From positions 1 to 56,980 of the forward strand of contig NZ_PVWK01000055.1 of NCBI RefSeq assembly GCF_003003795.1: a DNA stretch of 56,980 bases. Reading direction: 5' to 3'. Numbering within the stretch: the stretch's first letter is position 1; each line of letters opens with the position of its first letter. Source of the DNA: Stenomitos frigidus ULC18. GTDB taxonomy: Bacteria; Cyanobacteriota; Cyanobacteriia; Leptolyngbyales; Leptolyngbyaceae. The position numbers were made by a program, and so were the translations under genes. Under the pieces are notes generated by a model. That model was given only the letters and a program-made list of their open reading frames with translations, ran no database searches and had not been told where the DNA came from. This document shows positions 17,085 through 24,653 of the stretch, piece after piece.

Positions 17085-17366
17085 TTAAAGCCAGCGATCG
17101 CACTGCCTGACAGGTGAGCAGGGGTAGCCATCGAGCGACTTCCGCCAGTACGTCCCCAGACAGCAAGCAACCCCTCGAAACGGGATGCCTTTGGAACGGA
17201 GCTGGTCTTCAGCGATCGCCCGTGCTTCTTCTTTGCTGCTGGCGGCGATGTGATAAAGCCCGCTATCGCCAGAGTTGAACAGCGTACACATTGGGTAAAG
17301 CCAGCGTTCAGGAGTGGGAGGAGATGCGATCGGCTCCACATTGAAGAGTGATAGTTGCACGTTCAT
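17085..17366 (-). CDS. Last gene of the putative transfer operon, hypothetical
   Basis: A 93-residue protein whose ATG overlaps the stop of the ATPase gene (ATGA type), so it is translationally coupled. It has SSKEEARAIAEDQLRSKGIPF in the middle, a helical segment, and four Cys (two adjacent in VACCLG; others in MCTLF and PCSPV) that might bind a metal. No membrane span. Small soluble proteins at the end of such operons often modulate the ATPase, but this is only a guess from position. Confidence 0.5.
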   Translation of the reverse strand: MNVQLSLFNVEPIASPPTPERWLYPMCTLFNSGDSGLYHIAASSKEEARAIAEDQLRSKGIPFRGVACCLGTYWRKSLDGYPCSPVRQCDRWL

Positions 17367-18856
17367 AGATTGAATCTGGCTTTGACTTCCCTCAGCCGTT
17401 TTACCGCTTTTCGATAGCGCGGGTTTTCACCACTTTTGGCGATGCCCCAAATTTGCTTAATCTGATCAGCCTCGTTTGTGATGCCTTCTGAAAGACAGTG
17501 GAAAACGAGTGCTCTTAGATACTCATCATCCAAGCCGTCAATCTCGTCATTTTCTTGACCGCACCCTGACTCCTCACCCCCTCTATCACTGTCTGGGGAT
17601 GGATCTGAAAAAGGTGCGGTTTCGGGTGCGGTCGGGCTGAAATCATATCTCCACAATCGTTCTAAGCGGGTGCGGTCGTCTAAGAGCGGTTCGTCGAGTG
17701 CGGTATTGGGTGCGGTGAAGGTGCGGTCGGGTGCAGTGGCTGGGTGCGGTGGTACATTTGCGTAAACAGATGTATTCTGAATCACTTCATAACCACCATC
17801 ATCGGTGCCATCATCCACGGCTACGGCGACAGCAATCGTTAACGGCAGCGATCGCAGCGGCGGGATAGCCACTGGTGGCATGTCTTTCCCGAAGCGTGGG
17901 TGATGGTAATGGGTAAGATGGTGCGCGAGTTCATCATCCACCATGCACACCCAGCCCTTATGCGCCATCACGTAATCGCGCAGTACCCGGTCTGAGGATG
18001 TCTGCATATACCGTTTGCAGGCTTTCACCAGCCGGATCGCTTTGAACGCATCTTTGAGCGCAGCAAAGCCTTCTAAGCCCATTGACTCAGCACTTTCAGC
18101 CTGCGACATAAACAAGAAAACAATGCCGTACTTGCGAGCCTCTGACAGCATGACGCGGATGAAGCGATCGCAGATGTCGAGCTTTCTGGACTTGGCTTGC
18201 AGTGCCAGCGCTAACCATTCGTTGATAATGACGAGCAACGGTGAGCGCTCTGGTAAACCCTTCTTACCCTCTGCCTTCCGTTGCTTCAATTCATCCAGTA
18301 GCAGTCCTAATTGAGCAAACGCCGCGATCGTAGAATCCACCACGGTTAGAGGTTGCCAGGGATTCTTCAAGTTGTGGCAGTCAATGACGAGGATCTGATG
18401 GTCATCGCCGTACATGGTTGAAATCATCCGAGCGCTCGTATCCTTGCCACTGCCGGACGGACCCATGAGCAGGATGTGGTTTGACTCGCGCTTCAGTTGG
18501 CTCCAGTCGTAGGGGATGATTTCTTCTACCGCGTCCTCTTCTACAGGTGTGAGTGTGGCGCTAGCGGTGGGTTTCATGCTCGCAAGTAACCAATCCTGCC
18601 AAGCCTTCTGACTGATGTCTCTGCCGTCATTAGCGCGGCGTTCCGAGTCGATGACGATTTTCCGCAGTGGCTTGGCGAGTAGGGTCAGCCCCCAGGCAAC
18701 GCCCGTAAAGGGGAGCCGCCAACTGGGAGCGCGATCGGGCATCGCTCCTAATGCCAAGCAGCCTGTAGCAGCAGCGGCAATACCCCAACTCGCCAGAGCC
18801 GTATGGCGGTTGATGCTGGCGCGTTCTTCAAACTGGGAGGGATGCAGATCGCTCAT
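17363..18856 (-). CDS. FtsK/TraB-like DNA-translocase ATPase
   Basis: A 497-residue protein. I start at the ATG at 18856 (MSDLHPSQ), which overlaps the previous stop; the open frame above it duplicates the coding region of the neighbour. Two hydrophobic segments at about 20-60 would anchor it in the membrane. The motor core has Walker A GPSGSGKDTSA (about 129) and a Walker B-like LLVIINEW (about 206, with Asn in place of the usual Asp), and MSQAESAES beyond. A low-complexity Thr/Ala/Pro linker (about 355-430) is followed by a ~55-residue helical C-terminal domain (LDDEYLRALVFHCLSEG...), which could be a winged helix like the FtsK gamma domain. FtsK-HerA family coupling or translocation of DNA is the likely role. 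Confidence 0.75.
   Translation of the reverse strand: MSDLHPSQFEERASINRHTALASWGIAAAATGCLALGAMPDRAPSWRLPFTGVAWGLTLLAKPLRKIVIDSERRANDGRDISQKAWQDWLLASMKPTASATLTPVEEDAVEEIIPYDWSQLKRESNHILLMGPSGSGKDTSARMISTMYGDDHQILVIDCHNLKNPWQPLTVVDSTIAAFAQLGLLLDELKQRKAEGKKGLPERSPLLVIINEWLALALQAKSRKLDICDRFIRVMLSEARKYGIVFLFMSQAESAESMGLEGFAALKDAFKAIRLVKACKRYMQTSSDRVLRDYVMAHKGWVCMVDDELAHHLTHYHHPRFGKDMPPVAIPPLRSLPLTIAVAVAVDDGTDDGGYEVIQNTSVYANVPPHPATAPDRTFTAPNTALDEPLLDDRTRLERLWRYDFSPTAPETAPFSDPSPDSDRGGEESGCGQENDEIDGLDDEYLRALVFHCLSEGITNEADQIKQIWGIAKSGENPRYRKAVKRLREVKARFNL
17558..17750. repeat. Cluster of the octamer GGTGCGGT inside the ATPase gene
   Basis: Exact GGTGCGGT on the plus strand at 17613, 17625, 17669, 17709, 17720 and 17743; one on the minus strand at 17558; near-copies at 17697 (AGTGCGGT) and 17730 (GGTGCAGT). 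From 17697 the spacings are 12, 11, 10 and 13 bp, about one helical turn, and they are not multiples of three, so repeated codons do not explain them. Possible recognition sites for the encoded translocase. Confidence 0.7.
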
Positions 18857-19275
18857 AGATACAGCCCCACAACGCAGCCGATCGCAATCAGGACGAGACG
18901 ATAAATGAGTAAGGGTTGCAAGCGTGGGAACGTGCAAAAGGCATACAAACCCGCTAGGGTGGCAGGCAGAACGATCACCAGCAAGATCGCCCCGATGACT
19001 GGCAGCGTGAGTGTCAAGCCTGCTTTGATGGCGCTGGTGAGAAAGCAACTGCTGCTCACCCAGCAAACCGCCTGCAAGGTCAAATCAACCGGACGGGGTG
19101 GAAAGGCGAGTGCCCTTAACCACAGGCTTTCCGCTTCTCCGATCGGGCTTAAATCATTGGAGTCAATGACCACTTGCTTGTTGACGGCTGGACCCGCGAA
19201 CGGGTTAAAGCCCTCAATCACCATTTTGGGAGTGCCAACGGGCGCAGCATCGTTAGGTGTTTGGTTGTCAGTCAT
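18853..19275 (-). CDS. Membrane protein of the putative transfer operon
   Basis: A 140-residue protein. The N-terminal ~50 residues are soluble and acidic (with IEGFNPFAGPAVNKQ), then come about three hydrophobic segments: about 62-82 (LTLQAVCWVSSSCFLTSAI), 84-112 (LTLPVIGAILLVIVLPATLAG split) and 122-139 (LLIYRLVLIAIGCVVGLYL). It overlaps the 44-residue gene upstream by 8 bases and the ATPase gene downstream by 4. The obligate gene order suggests a membrane partner for the ATPase. No family recognised. Confidence 0.55.
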   Translation of the reverse strand: MTDNQTPNDAAPVGTPKMVIEGFNPFAGPAVNKQVVIDSNDLSPIGEAESLWLRALAFPPRPVDLTLQAVCWVSSSCFLTSAIKAGLTLTLPVIGAILLVIVLPATLAGLYAFCTFPRLQPLLIYRLVLIAIGCVVGLYL

Positions 19276-19402
19276 CAGTCGAGACCTCCTGAGACGAGGG
19301 GGAGTGAGCAGTAGGGACGGTGTAGAGCGCCACTGCCATAAGCGTGAACATGCAAGCGATAAACACCAGGTCTACAGGCGTGAACGGTCGCTTATTCAAC
19401 AT
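19268..19402 (-). CDS. 44-residue single-span membrane protein
   Basis: MLNKRPFTPVDLVFIACMFT... has a basic N-terminus, one span (about residues 10-29) and a Ser/Thr/Asp-rich tail. The ATG lies inside the end of the 273-residue gene (overlap 11 bases), and its stop overlaps the next ATG by 8 bases. The perfect fit between two genes that overlap on both sides supports translation. Unknown function; probably a subunit of the membrane complex. Confidence 0.6.
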   Translation of the reverse strand: MLNKRPFTPVDLVFIACMFTLMAVALYTVPTAHSPSSQEVSTDD

Positions 19403-20213
19403 GGGTACGCATCCCCGGTTGGTATGGATAGACAAGTTGTGAGCGTTGCGTAGACACCAGGGCGATCACCCACAAACCAGACAGCAAGACAAGCACCAGC
19501 AACAGTCCAAAGAAGACTTCCATCGAGCCGTTGCCGAAGTTGTTGCTCCCGCCGTGCCAGTGCCAGAGGAAGTTAATGTTAGTCGTCTTTTGCGGTTGGA
19601 CGTAGACAACACGCTCCGCAGGCTGGCTTTGTTGCGCTGGCTGATGAGTTGCCAATGCTGTGATCGCCTTATCGAGCAATGCCAACATCTGACCATCGCG
19701 CTCGGTCTGGGCGATTGCTCTCATTTCCTGCAACTCTGCCAGCGAGTAACGACCAGGGGAGGTCTGTTGTTCCTGATAGTCAGTGACGGCTAATGGTGCT
19801 AATGGTGCTGACTGCTGCCAGGGCTGAAGCCTTACTGGCTCATAATCAGCATAGGCTTCTGCCGTTGTTGGAGGCACAGCATAGCCGCGTGGTTGATGTT
19901 GGATAGCAGAGTCATTGTGAGCGGGTGCCTTGCGAGTCTGAAGCCACTGCGTCAGGTCTGCGTTAAAGGCTTTTGCCCGGTCAGTACCGAGCCCGAGCGC
20001 TAATGACTGCAATCCTGCCACCGTCCAATGGATGCGCGGCATTCCCGCACGTTGAGGCACCCTGACAAAGTGTTCGCCCTCAATCAGCTTGCCTGCTTTC
20101 CGTAGAGCGTTCACGGTCTTATCGTTAGTCCCCATTGCCGCAAAAGTTACGGCTTGAGGCAAGATATAACCGCATTCAGGATGCTTAATGATTTGAGTCA
20201 GTACTGGATTCAT
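19392..20213 (-). CDS. Operon protein with N-terminal DNA-binding-like domain and C-terminal membrane anchor
   Basis: A 273-residue protein. Residues 1-90 look like a helical regulatory or DNA-binding domain (AVTFAAMGTNDKTVNALRKAG, IHWTVAGLQSLALGLGTDRA). A Pro/Gln-rich linker follows, with a helical stretch at about 150-190 (SLAELQEMRAIAQTERDGQ). A strong membrane span lies at about 231-254 (VFFGLLLVLVLLSGLWVIALV), near the C-terminus. This layout, cytoplasmic domain plus tail anchor, could recruit DNA or the replication complex to the membrane. Its start overlaps the stop of the upstream gene (ATGA). Confidence 0.55.
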   Translation of the reverse strand: MNPVLTQIIKHPECGYILPQAVTFAAMGTNDKTVNALRKAGKLIEGEHFVRVPQRAGMPRIHWTVAGLQSLALGLGTDRAKAFNADLTQWLQTRKAPAHNDSAIQHQPRGYAVPPTTAEAYADYEPVRLQPWQQSAPLAPLAVTDYQEQQTSPGRYSLAELQEMRAIAQTERDGQMLALLDKAITALATHQPAQQSQPAERVVYVQPQKTTNINFLWHWHGGSNNFGNGSMEVFFGLLLVLVLLSGLWVIALVSTQRSQLVYPYQPGMRTHVE

Positions 20214-20452
20214 CGGTTTGCCCTCTGCGAAGTGGGTTGAGCGATCGGGGCGTAGTCAGCGGGAAAGTACCATTCGAGCGCTTTGTGCAACAACACGCCA
20301 GCGGTCACACCACACACGAAAACAGCCAGTGTCCGACAAACCTTGTGGCACTGGCTTAACTCTGGTTTGAGCGGTCGGCTGACTCGAATGGGTTGAGTGT
20401 AGGCAGGGTTCGCACTCGCTCTATCAGCGATCGCCTGCATGACATCGGTCAT
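20210..20452 (-). CDS. Small single-span membrane protein
   Basis: An 80-residue protein. The N-terminus is soluble (MTDVMQAIADRASANPA...), two Cys lie in SQCHKVCR, and one span covers about 43-60 (LAVFVCGVTAGVLLHKALEW). A Pro-rich C-terminus follows. Its stop overlaps the start of the 273-residue gene. There are 30 bp between it and the 50-residue gene upstream, with an AGGAG ribosome site in that gap. Unknown family. Confidence 0.5.
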   Translation of the reverse strand: MTDVMQAIADRASANPAYTQPIRVSRPLKPELSQCHKVCRTLAVFVCGVTAGVLLHKALEWYFPADYAPIAQPTSQRANR

Positions 20453-20482
20453 GATGGGAATACTCCTGTTTATGGATGGGAG

Positions 20483-20635
20483 TCAGGTGCCAGCGTCAAA
20501 CTCTGCTCGGGGCGATGCTGGCACTAACTTGATAGACTTTTGAGCGTGGGCGATCGCCATACTGCCAACGGCGACGATCGCCAGAATGCAAAGCAGGTAA
20601 GCAAGCAACCAGACAGGATGTAACTGCCTGCTCAC
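20483..20635 (-). CDS. 50-residue secreted or membrane protein with GTG start
   Basis: The GTG at 20635 overlaps the TGA stop of the upstream gene (GTGA). The product begins SRQLHPVWLLAYLLCILAI after the initiator, a signal-peptide or anchor sequence ending near MAIAHAQ, an Ala-x-Ala cleavage site. The short mature part (KSIKLVPASPRAEFDAGT) would lie in the periplasm. The overlap and the signal-like sequence support a real gene. Confidence 0.55.
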   Translation of the reverse strand: MSRQLHPVWLLAYLLCILAIVAVGSMAIAHAQKSIKLVPASPRAEFDAGT

Positions 20636-21192
20636 TCTTGCTTTCCCAGATTTTGCAAGGTTGTTAAAGACTGCTGCAAACCCTGTGTCTCCTGACTTTG
20701 CGCTGTAGCCAGCATTTCTGTCCGTTCGCGGTAAAGTCGCGCTTCCAGCTTGAAATCGTGGGCTTTCTCAGCGATCGCGGCTTTCGCTTGCTGGGTCTGC
20801 TGCAACTTCTGTTCCCGTACTCGGATATCGCGCTGCATCTCCTCTGTAAGCACGTCAGCAGTTTGCAAGAATTGGGCGGCGATCGCCAACGGATCATCAA
20901 ACGCGACAACCTCACTTTGGCGCAGCGATTCCAGGCTGTATGTCTGCGGCATCGCTGGTTGCGACAGCACGATCTGATGGTTGCCAACTTCAACAGTGAC
21001 GGCTTGCTGTTCTGCCGACTCTGGCTCTACGGCTGGCGGCTCAGTCACCACATCAAACTCATGCAGCAGCCGATCGCAGGCTTCAGGCGATAGCCCATCG
21101 CTGGTGTCAATATTTAGTTCTTGAGCGCGGCGATAAACGCTGGACTTGGGTAGGTCGTGGTCACGGCAAAACTTAGTTAGTGATGTATTCAT
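20632..21192 (-). CDS. HTH/coiled-coil protein, first gene of the putative transfer operon
   Basis: A 186-residue protein. The N-terminal ~50 residues form a helix-turn-helix-like unit (LTKFCRDHDLPKSSVYRRAQ, then LSPEACDRLLHEF). After an acidic linker and a segment HQIVLSQPAMPQTYSLESLR comes a long Gln-rich coiled coil (about 115-180, EEMQRDIRVREQKLQQTQQAK). It could be a plasmid-type regulator or a DNA-organising protein. The phased GGAAC array directly upstream is a natural binding site for it. It starts the operon that runs to 17085. Confidence 0.55.
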   Translation of the reverse strand: MNTSLTKFCRDHDLPKSSVYRRAQELNIDTSDGLSPEACDRLLHEFDVVTEPPAVEPESAEQQAVTVEVGNHQIVLSQPAMPQTYSLESLRQSEVVAFDDPLAIAAQFLQTADVLTEEMQRDIRVREQKLQQTQQAKAAIAEKAHDFKLEARLYRERTEMLATAQSQETQGLQQSLTTLQNLGKQE

Positions 21193-21212
21193 GCTTTCCT
21201 CAAATGCTTGTG

Positions 21213-21295
21213 GGAACTGCTGTGAAACAGTTGGAACGCTTTTGGAACGGCTAGGAACACGATTCTTTCGTTCCTAATTTGTTTCGGCTAGTTCC
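21213..21295 (-). promoter_or_regulatory. Phased GGAAC/GTTCC array in the transfer-operon promoter
   Basis: GGAAC at 21213, 21233, 21244 and 21254 (spacing 20, 11, 10 bp), then the inverse GTTCC at 21270 and 21291 (spacing 21). All spacings are near multiples of one helical turn. The array begins 21 bp before the start codon at 21192. An operator array or iterons. Confidence 0.6.
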
Positions 21296-21326
21296 AGTCG
21301 TGTCTCACTACCGTTTCATTCTTTTC

Positions 21327-21363
21327 CATAAAGTAGCACACAGTTTGCATAAAGTGTGTACAC
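21327..21363 (+). promoter_or_regulatory. CATAAAGT direct repeat and GTGTACAC palindrome
   Basis: CATAAAGT at 21327 and 21348, 21 bp apart, followed by GTGTACAC at 21356-21363. It lies upstream of the RHH gene at 21410 and suits autorepression by a ribbon-helix-helix protein. Confidence 0.4.
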
Positions 21364-21409
21364 TTAAATCAAACCATGTGCCATGAGGTACTCTGAAGGA
21401 GGAAACGTA

Positions 21410-21610
21410 ATGATTTTCAGCGACGTGGCGACAAACAAGGCTCGATTGGTTGCCTACTGTGAACCTGAGGTTAAAGAAAAGCTTGAAAGACTTGCAGAGA
21501 GCCGTTTGCGATCTCTAAGCAACTTGATTGAGTCAATACTGGTAGAAGAAGTTGCCAAAGCTGAAGCTAGTGGGGAATTAGGCACAAGCCCTGAAAGGAA
21601 GTCGCCATGA
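21410..21610 (+). CDS. Ribbon-helix-helix-like protein, pair with Uma2
   Basis: A 66-residue protein starting MIFSDVATNK, 7 bases after a perfect AAGGAGG; the start nine codons earlier lacks such a site. The core ARLVAYCEPEVKEKLERLAE, then SLSNLIESILVEEV, matches the RHH fold (strand, two helices, with SLSNLIE as the second helix). It overlaps the following Uma2-family gene (ATGA). The pair resembles a small antitoxin-nuclease operon, but Uma2 proteins are usually solitary, so a toxin-antitoxin role is only possible. Confidence 0.6.
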   Translation: MIFSDVATNKARLVAYCEPEVKEKLERLAESRLRSLSNLIESILVEEVAKAEASGELGTSPERKSP

Positions 21611-22185
21611 CACAGGTACTCTCAAAAGCCACTGACCAGCGCATTATTCTGCAAGGAACGTGGGAGAAATTTAAGCTCATTCAGCAAGCGTCGGAAGATT
21701 CCCCCGGTGTGCGCCTGTCTTATTACGAAGGGACGATCGAAATTCTCATGCCAGGTCTTGACCACGAGTTCTTCAAGTCAGTGATTGGGATGCTGCTGGA
21801 GGTGTTCTTTTTGGCGAAGGACATTGAGTTTGCGCCAACTGGCTCTGTCACTCAAGAGCGCGAGAATGTTGTCTCAGCTCAAGCCGATGAGTCTTATTGC
21901 ATTGGACAGCCAAAAAATCCACCAGATCTATCGATCGAGGTCATCTTTACCAGTGGCAGCACAGCCAAGCTCCAACGGTATCAGGCGTTAGGTGTCCCTG
22001 AAGTCTGGTTTTGGGAAGATGGGCTGTTTAGCCTCTACAGGTTGCGGGCTGATGGCTATGAGCGCATCGATCGCAGCGAAATCTCTGAACTGGCTAGTCT
22101 CGACTTAGCTCACCTCTCACGTTGCGTCCTGCTGGCTGAAACGTCAAGACTTGAAGCGGCTAGAGAATTTCGCAAGGGTATTTAG
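21607..22185 (+). CDS. Uma2-family (PD-(D/E)XK-like) protein
   Basis: A 192-residue protein of the Uma2/DUF820 family, highly amplified in cyanobacteria. Family signatures: VRLSYYEGTIEILMPGLDHE (N-terminal strand and Glu), then PPDLSIEVIFTSGS (the ExK-like strand region), KLQRYQALGVPEVWFWEDG (the conserved Y-x-x-x-x-V-x-E-x-W block) and a C-terminal helix. The restriction-endonuclease-like fold is well accepted; targets are unknown. It starts inside the end of the RHH gene. Confidence 0.85.
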   Translation: MTQVLSKATDQRIILQGTWEKFKLIQQASEDSPGVRLSYYEGTIEILMPGLDHEFFKSVIGMLLEVFFLAKDIEFAPTGSVTQERENVVSAQADESYCIGQPKNPPDLSIEVIFTSGSTAKLQRYQALGVPEVWFWEDGLFSLYRLRADGYERIDRSEISELASLDLAHLSRCVLLAETSRLEAAREFRKGI

Positions 22186-22289
22186 GGGCAATCGCTTGCA
22201 TACCAGTTTTTTTAGTATCCCAGGATAGCAATAAGGGGCTATCAAGGTTGAGCAGTCAGCTTTTTGCGTAAGAAGGAGCGCAATGTTTT

Positions 22290-23348
22290 ATGGGTAGAAA
22301 ATCCAAACTTAAGCAGCAAAAAAGGAACCTATCGACTGGAGAAAATTACGCTGTTTGTAATCCAGATAAAGCAATCGTCTCAGATCAACCTTTTCAAGCT
22401 ACCTTGACTCTGCACTGTGATGACATGGAGACGCTTCACAACCTACAAAAAGAATTCGCGGAAGATTTTCAAAAAGGTAGACCAAGTAAACGGCTCGAAC
22501 AACTCCTTAAAGATTCTATAGATTACGGACCGCCGCCAGAAAAAACAGGTGGGATTACAACTTATACCTCTCACACGCCACATGTTTTCATGTTCAACGA
22601 CAGCCCTGAAGAACATGAGGCAGCTTCATGTGCTGTCCGCTTTAGTGATGTTGTTAGAAATTTTGAACTCAAACCACTTTCTGATACACAGAAGTATTAC
22701 TTTCGTATTTTGGAAAACTGCCAGTTTATGAGGGGGTTAGCCATATTCCATAGGCTTTTTGGAATTATTCCTGATCCCTTGAAGGACTGTCCCCTGCCAA
22801 AACAGGTGATTAGTAATTTACTTTTGAATGTCAATGTTGACGTAGCGATTTTTGGTCTCATGACTGCTGGAGAGCAAAAAGTCAAGGAGTTTGCAGAGGT
22901 GGAAGGTGTAGATATGCCTTCTGAAAGGATGCTAGAGATGTTTTTAGAAGGTTGTATCGAAACTATAAAGAAACATTTAACAGAAATAATTACGCCACCG
23001 GCGCAAGAGCCTAGTAGATCGGAGAGGGATGAGGAAAGAAAGTTTAAGAAGTTTCTCAACCATTCTCTAGACCCCGATGAAGACCGCGAATTGATTGAAA
23101 AATATAGAAAGGAGTTAAAGCAAGGAGGATGGTTTGAATTTGTACTCCTTGCACTTCACCCATATCGATATACAGACCTTGAACCACAGTGGGGCAACTA
23201 TATGGAAGCAAGAAAACGCCAACTAGCTGTGCGGTCTAAAACCCATTGGGACAGTGAGGGGAATTTATATGCCCGCACTTCGCGCAATAGCAAAAAGCCT
23301 ATAGGTTTTTCTTGGAAGGATGGAAGCCTCATAGGCGGCCTTATATAA
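22290..23348 (+). CDS. Hypothetical protein of the mobile element
   Basis: A 352-residue protein with a Lys-rich N-terminus (MGRKSKLKQQKRNL) and otherwise soluble, acidic sequence. The central part (about 130-230, KYYFRILENCQFMRGLAIFH, then LLLNVNVDVAIFGLMTAGE) is helical. A C-terminal part with Arg/Lys (YMEARKRQLAVRSKTHWDSE) could bind nucleic acid. It has lower GC than its neighbours. A good AAGGAG site lies 11 bases before the start; an ATG between them opens a four-codon frame (Met-Phe-Tyr-Gly-stop) that overlaps the real start, a possible translational control. No family recognised. Confidence 0.6.
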   Translation: MGRKSKLKQQKRNLSTGENYAVCNPDKAIVSDQPFQATLTLHCDDMETLHNLQKEFAEDFQKGRPSKRLEQLLKDSIDYGPPPEKTGGITTYTSHTPHVFMFNDSPEEHEAASCAVRFSDVVRNFELKPLSDTQKYYFRILENCQFMRGLAIFHRLFGIIPDPLKDCPLPKQVISNLLLNVNVDVAIFGLMTAGEQKVKEFAEVEGVDMPSERMLEMFLEGCIETIKKHLTEIITPPAQEPSRSERDEERKFKKFLNHSLDPDEDRELIEKYRKELKQGGWFEFVLLALHPYRYTDLEPQWGNYMEARKRQLAVRSKTHWDSEGNLYARTSRNSKKPIGFSWKDGSLIGGLI

Positions 23349-23450
23349 TTGTTGCTTTTTCGTTACATTTGTCTTTTTTTTTGACCCGATTTTCCGTTTA
23401 CTTCAGAGCTTTGCAAAGATGTCTGTATACCCGTTGGAGGTGACTATCCA

Positions 23451-23642
23451 ATGAAGGCAATCGTCCAGAAATCTCCCCTTAACGTAGTCGTGCCCACTCG
23501 TTTAAACGAGCACGATTTCGAGGCTCTGTGTGATAGAGCGCGGTTGGAGCAGACCAATCCAACCGCGATCGCGCGTTTGGCAATTCGTCTCTATCTTCTC
23601 AATACGTTTCAACAGCACGAAGCGCTACCTGGGAAAGGTTAG
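23451..23642 (+). CDS. Small RHH-like protein
   Basis: A 63-residue protein with a good ribosome site (TTGGAGG, 10 bases upstream). The sequence LNVVVPTRLNEHDFEALCDR, followed by NPTAIARLAIRLYLLN, fits strand-helix-helix: a ribbon-helix-helix DNA-binding protein, of the kind used for plasmid control. There is no partner toxin next to it; the next gene is an unrelated hypothetical. Confidence 0.5.
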   Translation: MKAIVQKSPLNVVVPTRLNEHDFEALCDRARLEQTNPTAIARLAIRLYLLNTFQQHEALPGKG

Positions 23643-23734
23643 GAAAATACGCTTTCTGCTTATTCTGCTTCTAGGGTTTCAAAGCCAATGTGTCATCCAG
23701 GTAGAAATCGGATTATTACGCAATCGTAGAAAAG

Positions 23735-24481
23735 ATGGACTTATCAGTAACTGAAATTCCGCTACTTTCACACAAGATCCCAGATGGCGTTTGGAAAACG
23801 GTCATTCACATTCTAAGCTCACCACCAGCCATAGAAGAAACCAGTGATTTTGGGTTGCTTTCTCACCGCTATCGCTGGCTTGTTCTTGCCGAAATGATTC
23901 GGCAGAAATGGGATTCGAAGTTTCGTGTCCATCGGTTTCGAGGATCGATTAAGCAAGCAATAGAGTTGGAAGCAGCTTTTTTAGTTGCCCTCTTGAATCT
24001 TGTCAGTGAAACGTTTCTTCTTGAGCCTCAATATGGACACCCTGCACTGTGGTTCGCAAAGATTATGCAGGAGTGGGAGATTTCGCCGACTGTTCAAGCA
24101 TTGAGCGACCGAAAAACAAACAAGACTGAATTGAATCAGAAAACGCGTTCGCAAAATAAAACACTGCTGTCTCCACTATCCATAGCAGACAATCCTTTCG
24201 AGAGGCCAGCTACAAAGCTTTTATTCGATGCAGCGATTCGTCATGCTAAACAAAAAGATCGTTTTAGAACTACGGTCTATACTCCCTTCGTCAAAGCAAG
24301 GATGACGGTGACAAATTTTGCTGCGGGCCAGAAGCTGTTCACCAAAGATGAACAGTCAGGAAAAGGAAAAATTTCTAGGCAAGGAAGGAGGAAAAAAGAT
24401 AACACACAAATTAGTGATTCTGAAACAGGCTCCAGTAAACGGTTTGAGAAGAAAAAGTTAAACCGTGTTACCTCTGGTTAG
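23735..24481 (+). CDS. Hypothetical protein with basic C-terminal tail
   Basis: A 248-residue soluble protein. The first ~110 residues are helical and hydrophobic-patterned (KTVIHILSSPPAIEETSDFG, IELEAAFLVALLNLVSET), the rest is increasingly basic, ending in a Lys/Arg-rich disordered tail (about 205-248, GKGKISRQGRRKKDN). This suggests nucleic-acid binding. It is the last gene before the candidate origin repeats and the replication operon. No family recognised. Confidence 0.5.
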   Translation: MDLSVTEIPLLSHKIPDGVWKTVIHILSSPPAIEETSDFGLLSHRYRWLVLAEMIRQKWDSKFRVHRFRGSIKQAIELEAAFLVALLNLVSETFLLEPQYGHPALWFAKIMQEWEISPTVQALSDRKTNKTELNQKTRSQNKTLLSPLSIADNPFERPATKLLFDAAIRHAKQKDRFRTTVYTPFVKARMTVTNFAAGQKLFTKDEQSGKGKISRQGRRKKDNTQISDSETGSSKRFEKKKLNRVTSG

Positions 24482-24525
24482 ATCGCCGATACTGATTTTA
24501 GCGATCGCAAGGTTGAAGATGATTT

Positions 24526-24593
24526 ACCCCAGGGCTACCAACTCTAACTCCGGTAAATCAAAAAGCGACCTCTGACCCCAGGGCTACCAACTC
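24526..24593. repeat. 19-bp direct repeat upstream of the replication operon
   Basis: ACCCCAGGGCTACCAACTC at 24526-24544 and 24575-24593, 49 bp apart; CTCCGGT also follows each copy. It lies 60 bp before the replication operon. Candidate origin or operator repeat. Confidence 0.6.
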
Positions 24594-24653
24594 CGGTTCA
24601 GCGATCGCCTTCAGGCAACATTGGAACCCACCTGTGCAGTGGGTAGCTTTGCT

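Noticed and set aside
18857-19066. N-terminal extension of the FtsK-like protein
   Set aside because: The extension lies in the coding region of the membrane protein at 18853-19275; the ATG at 18856 overlaps its stop in the ATGA style of the operon.
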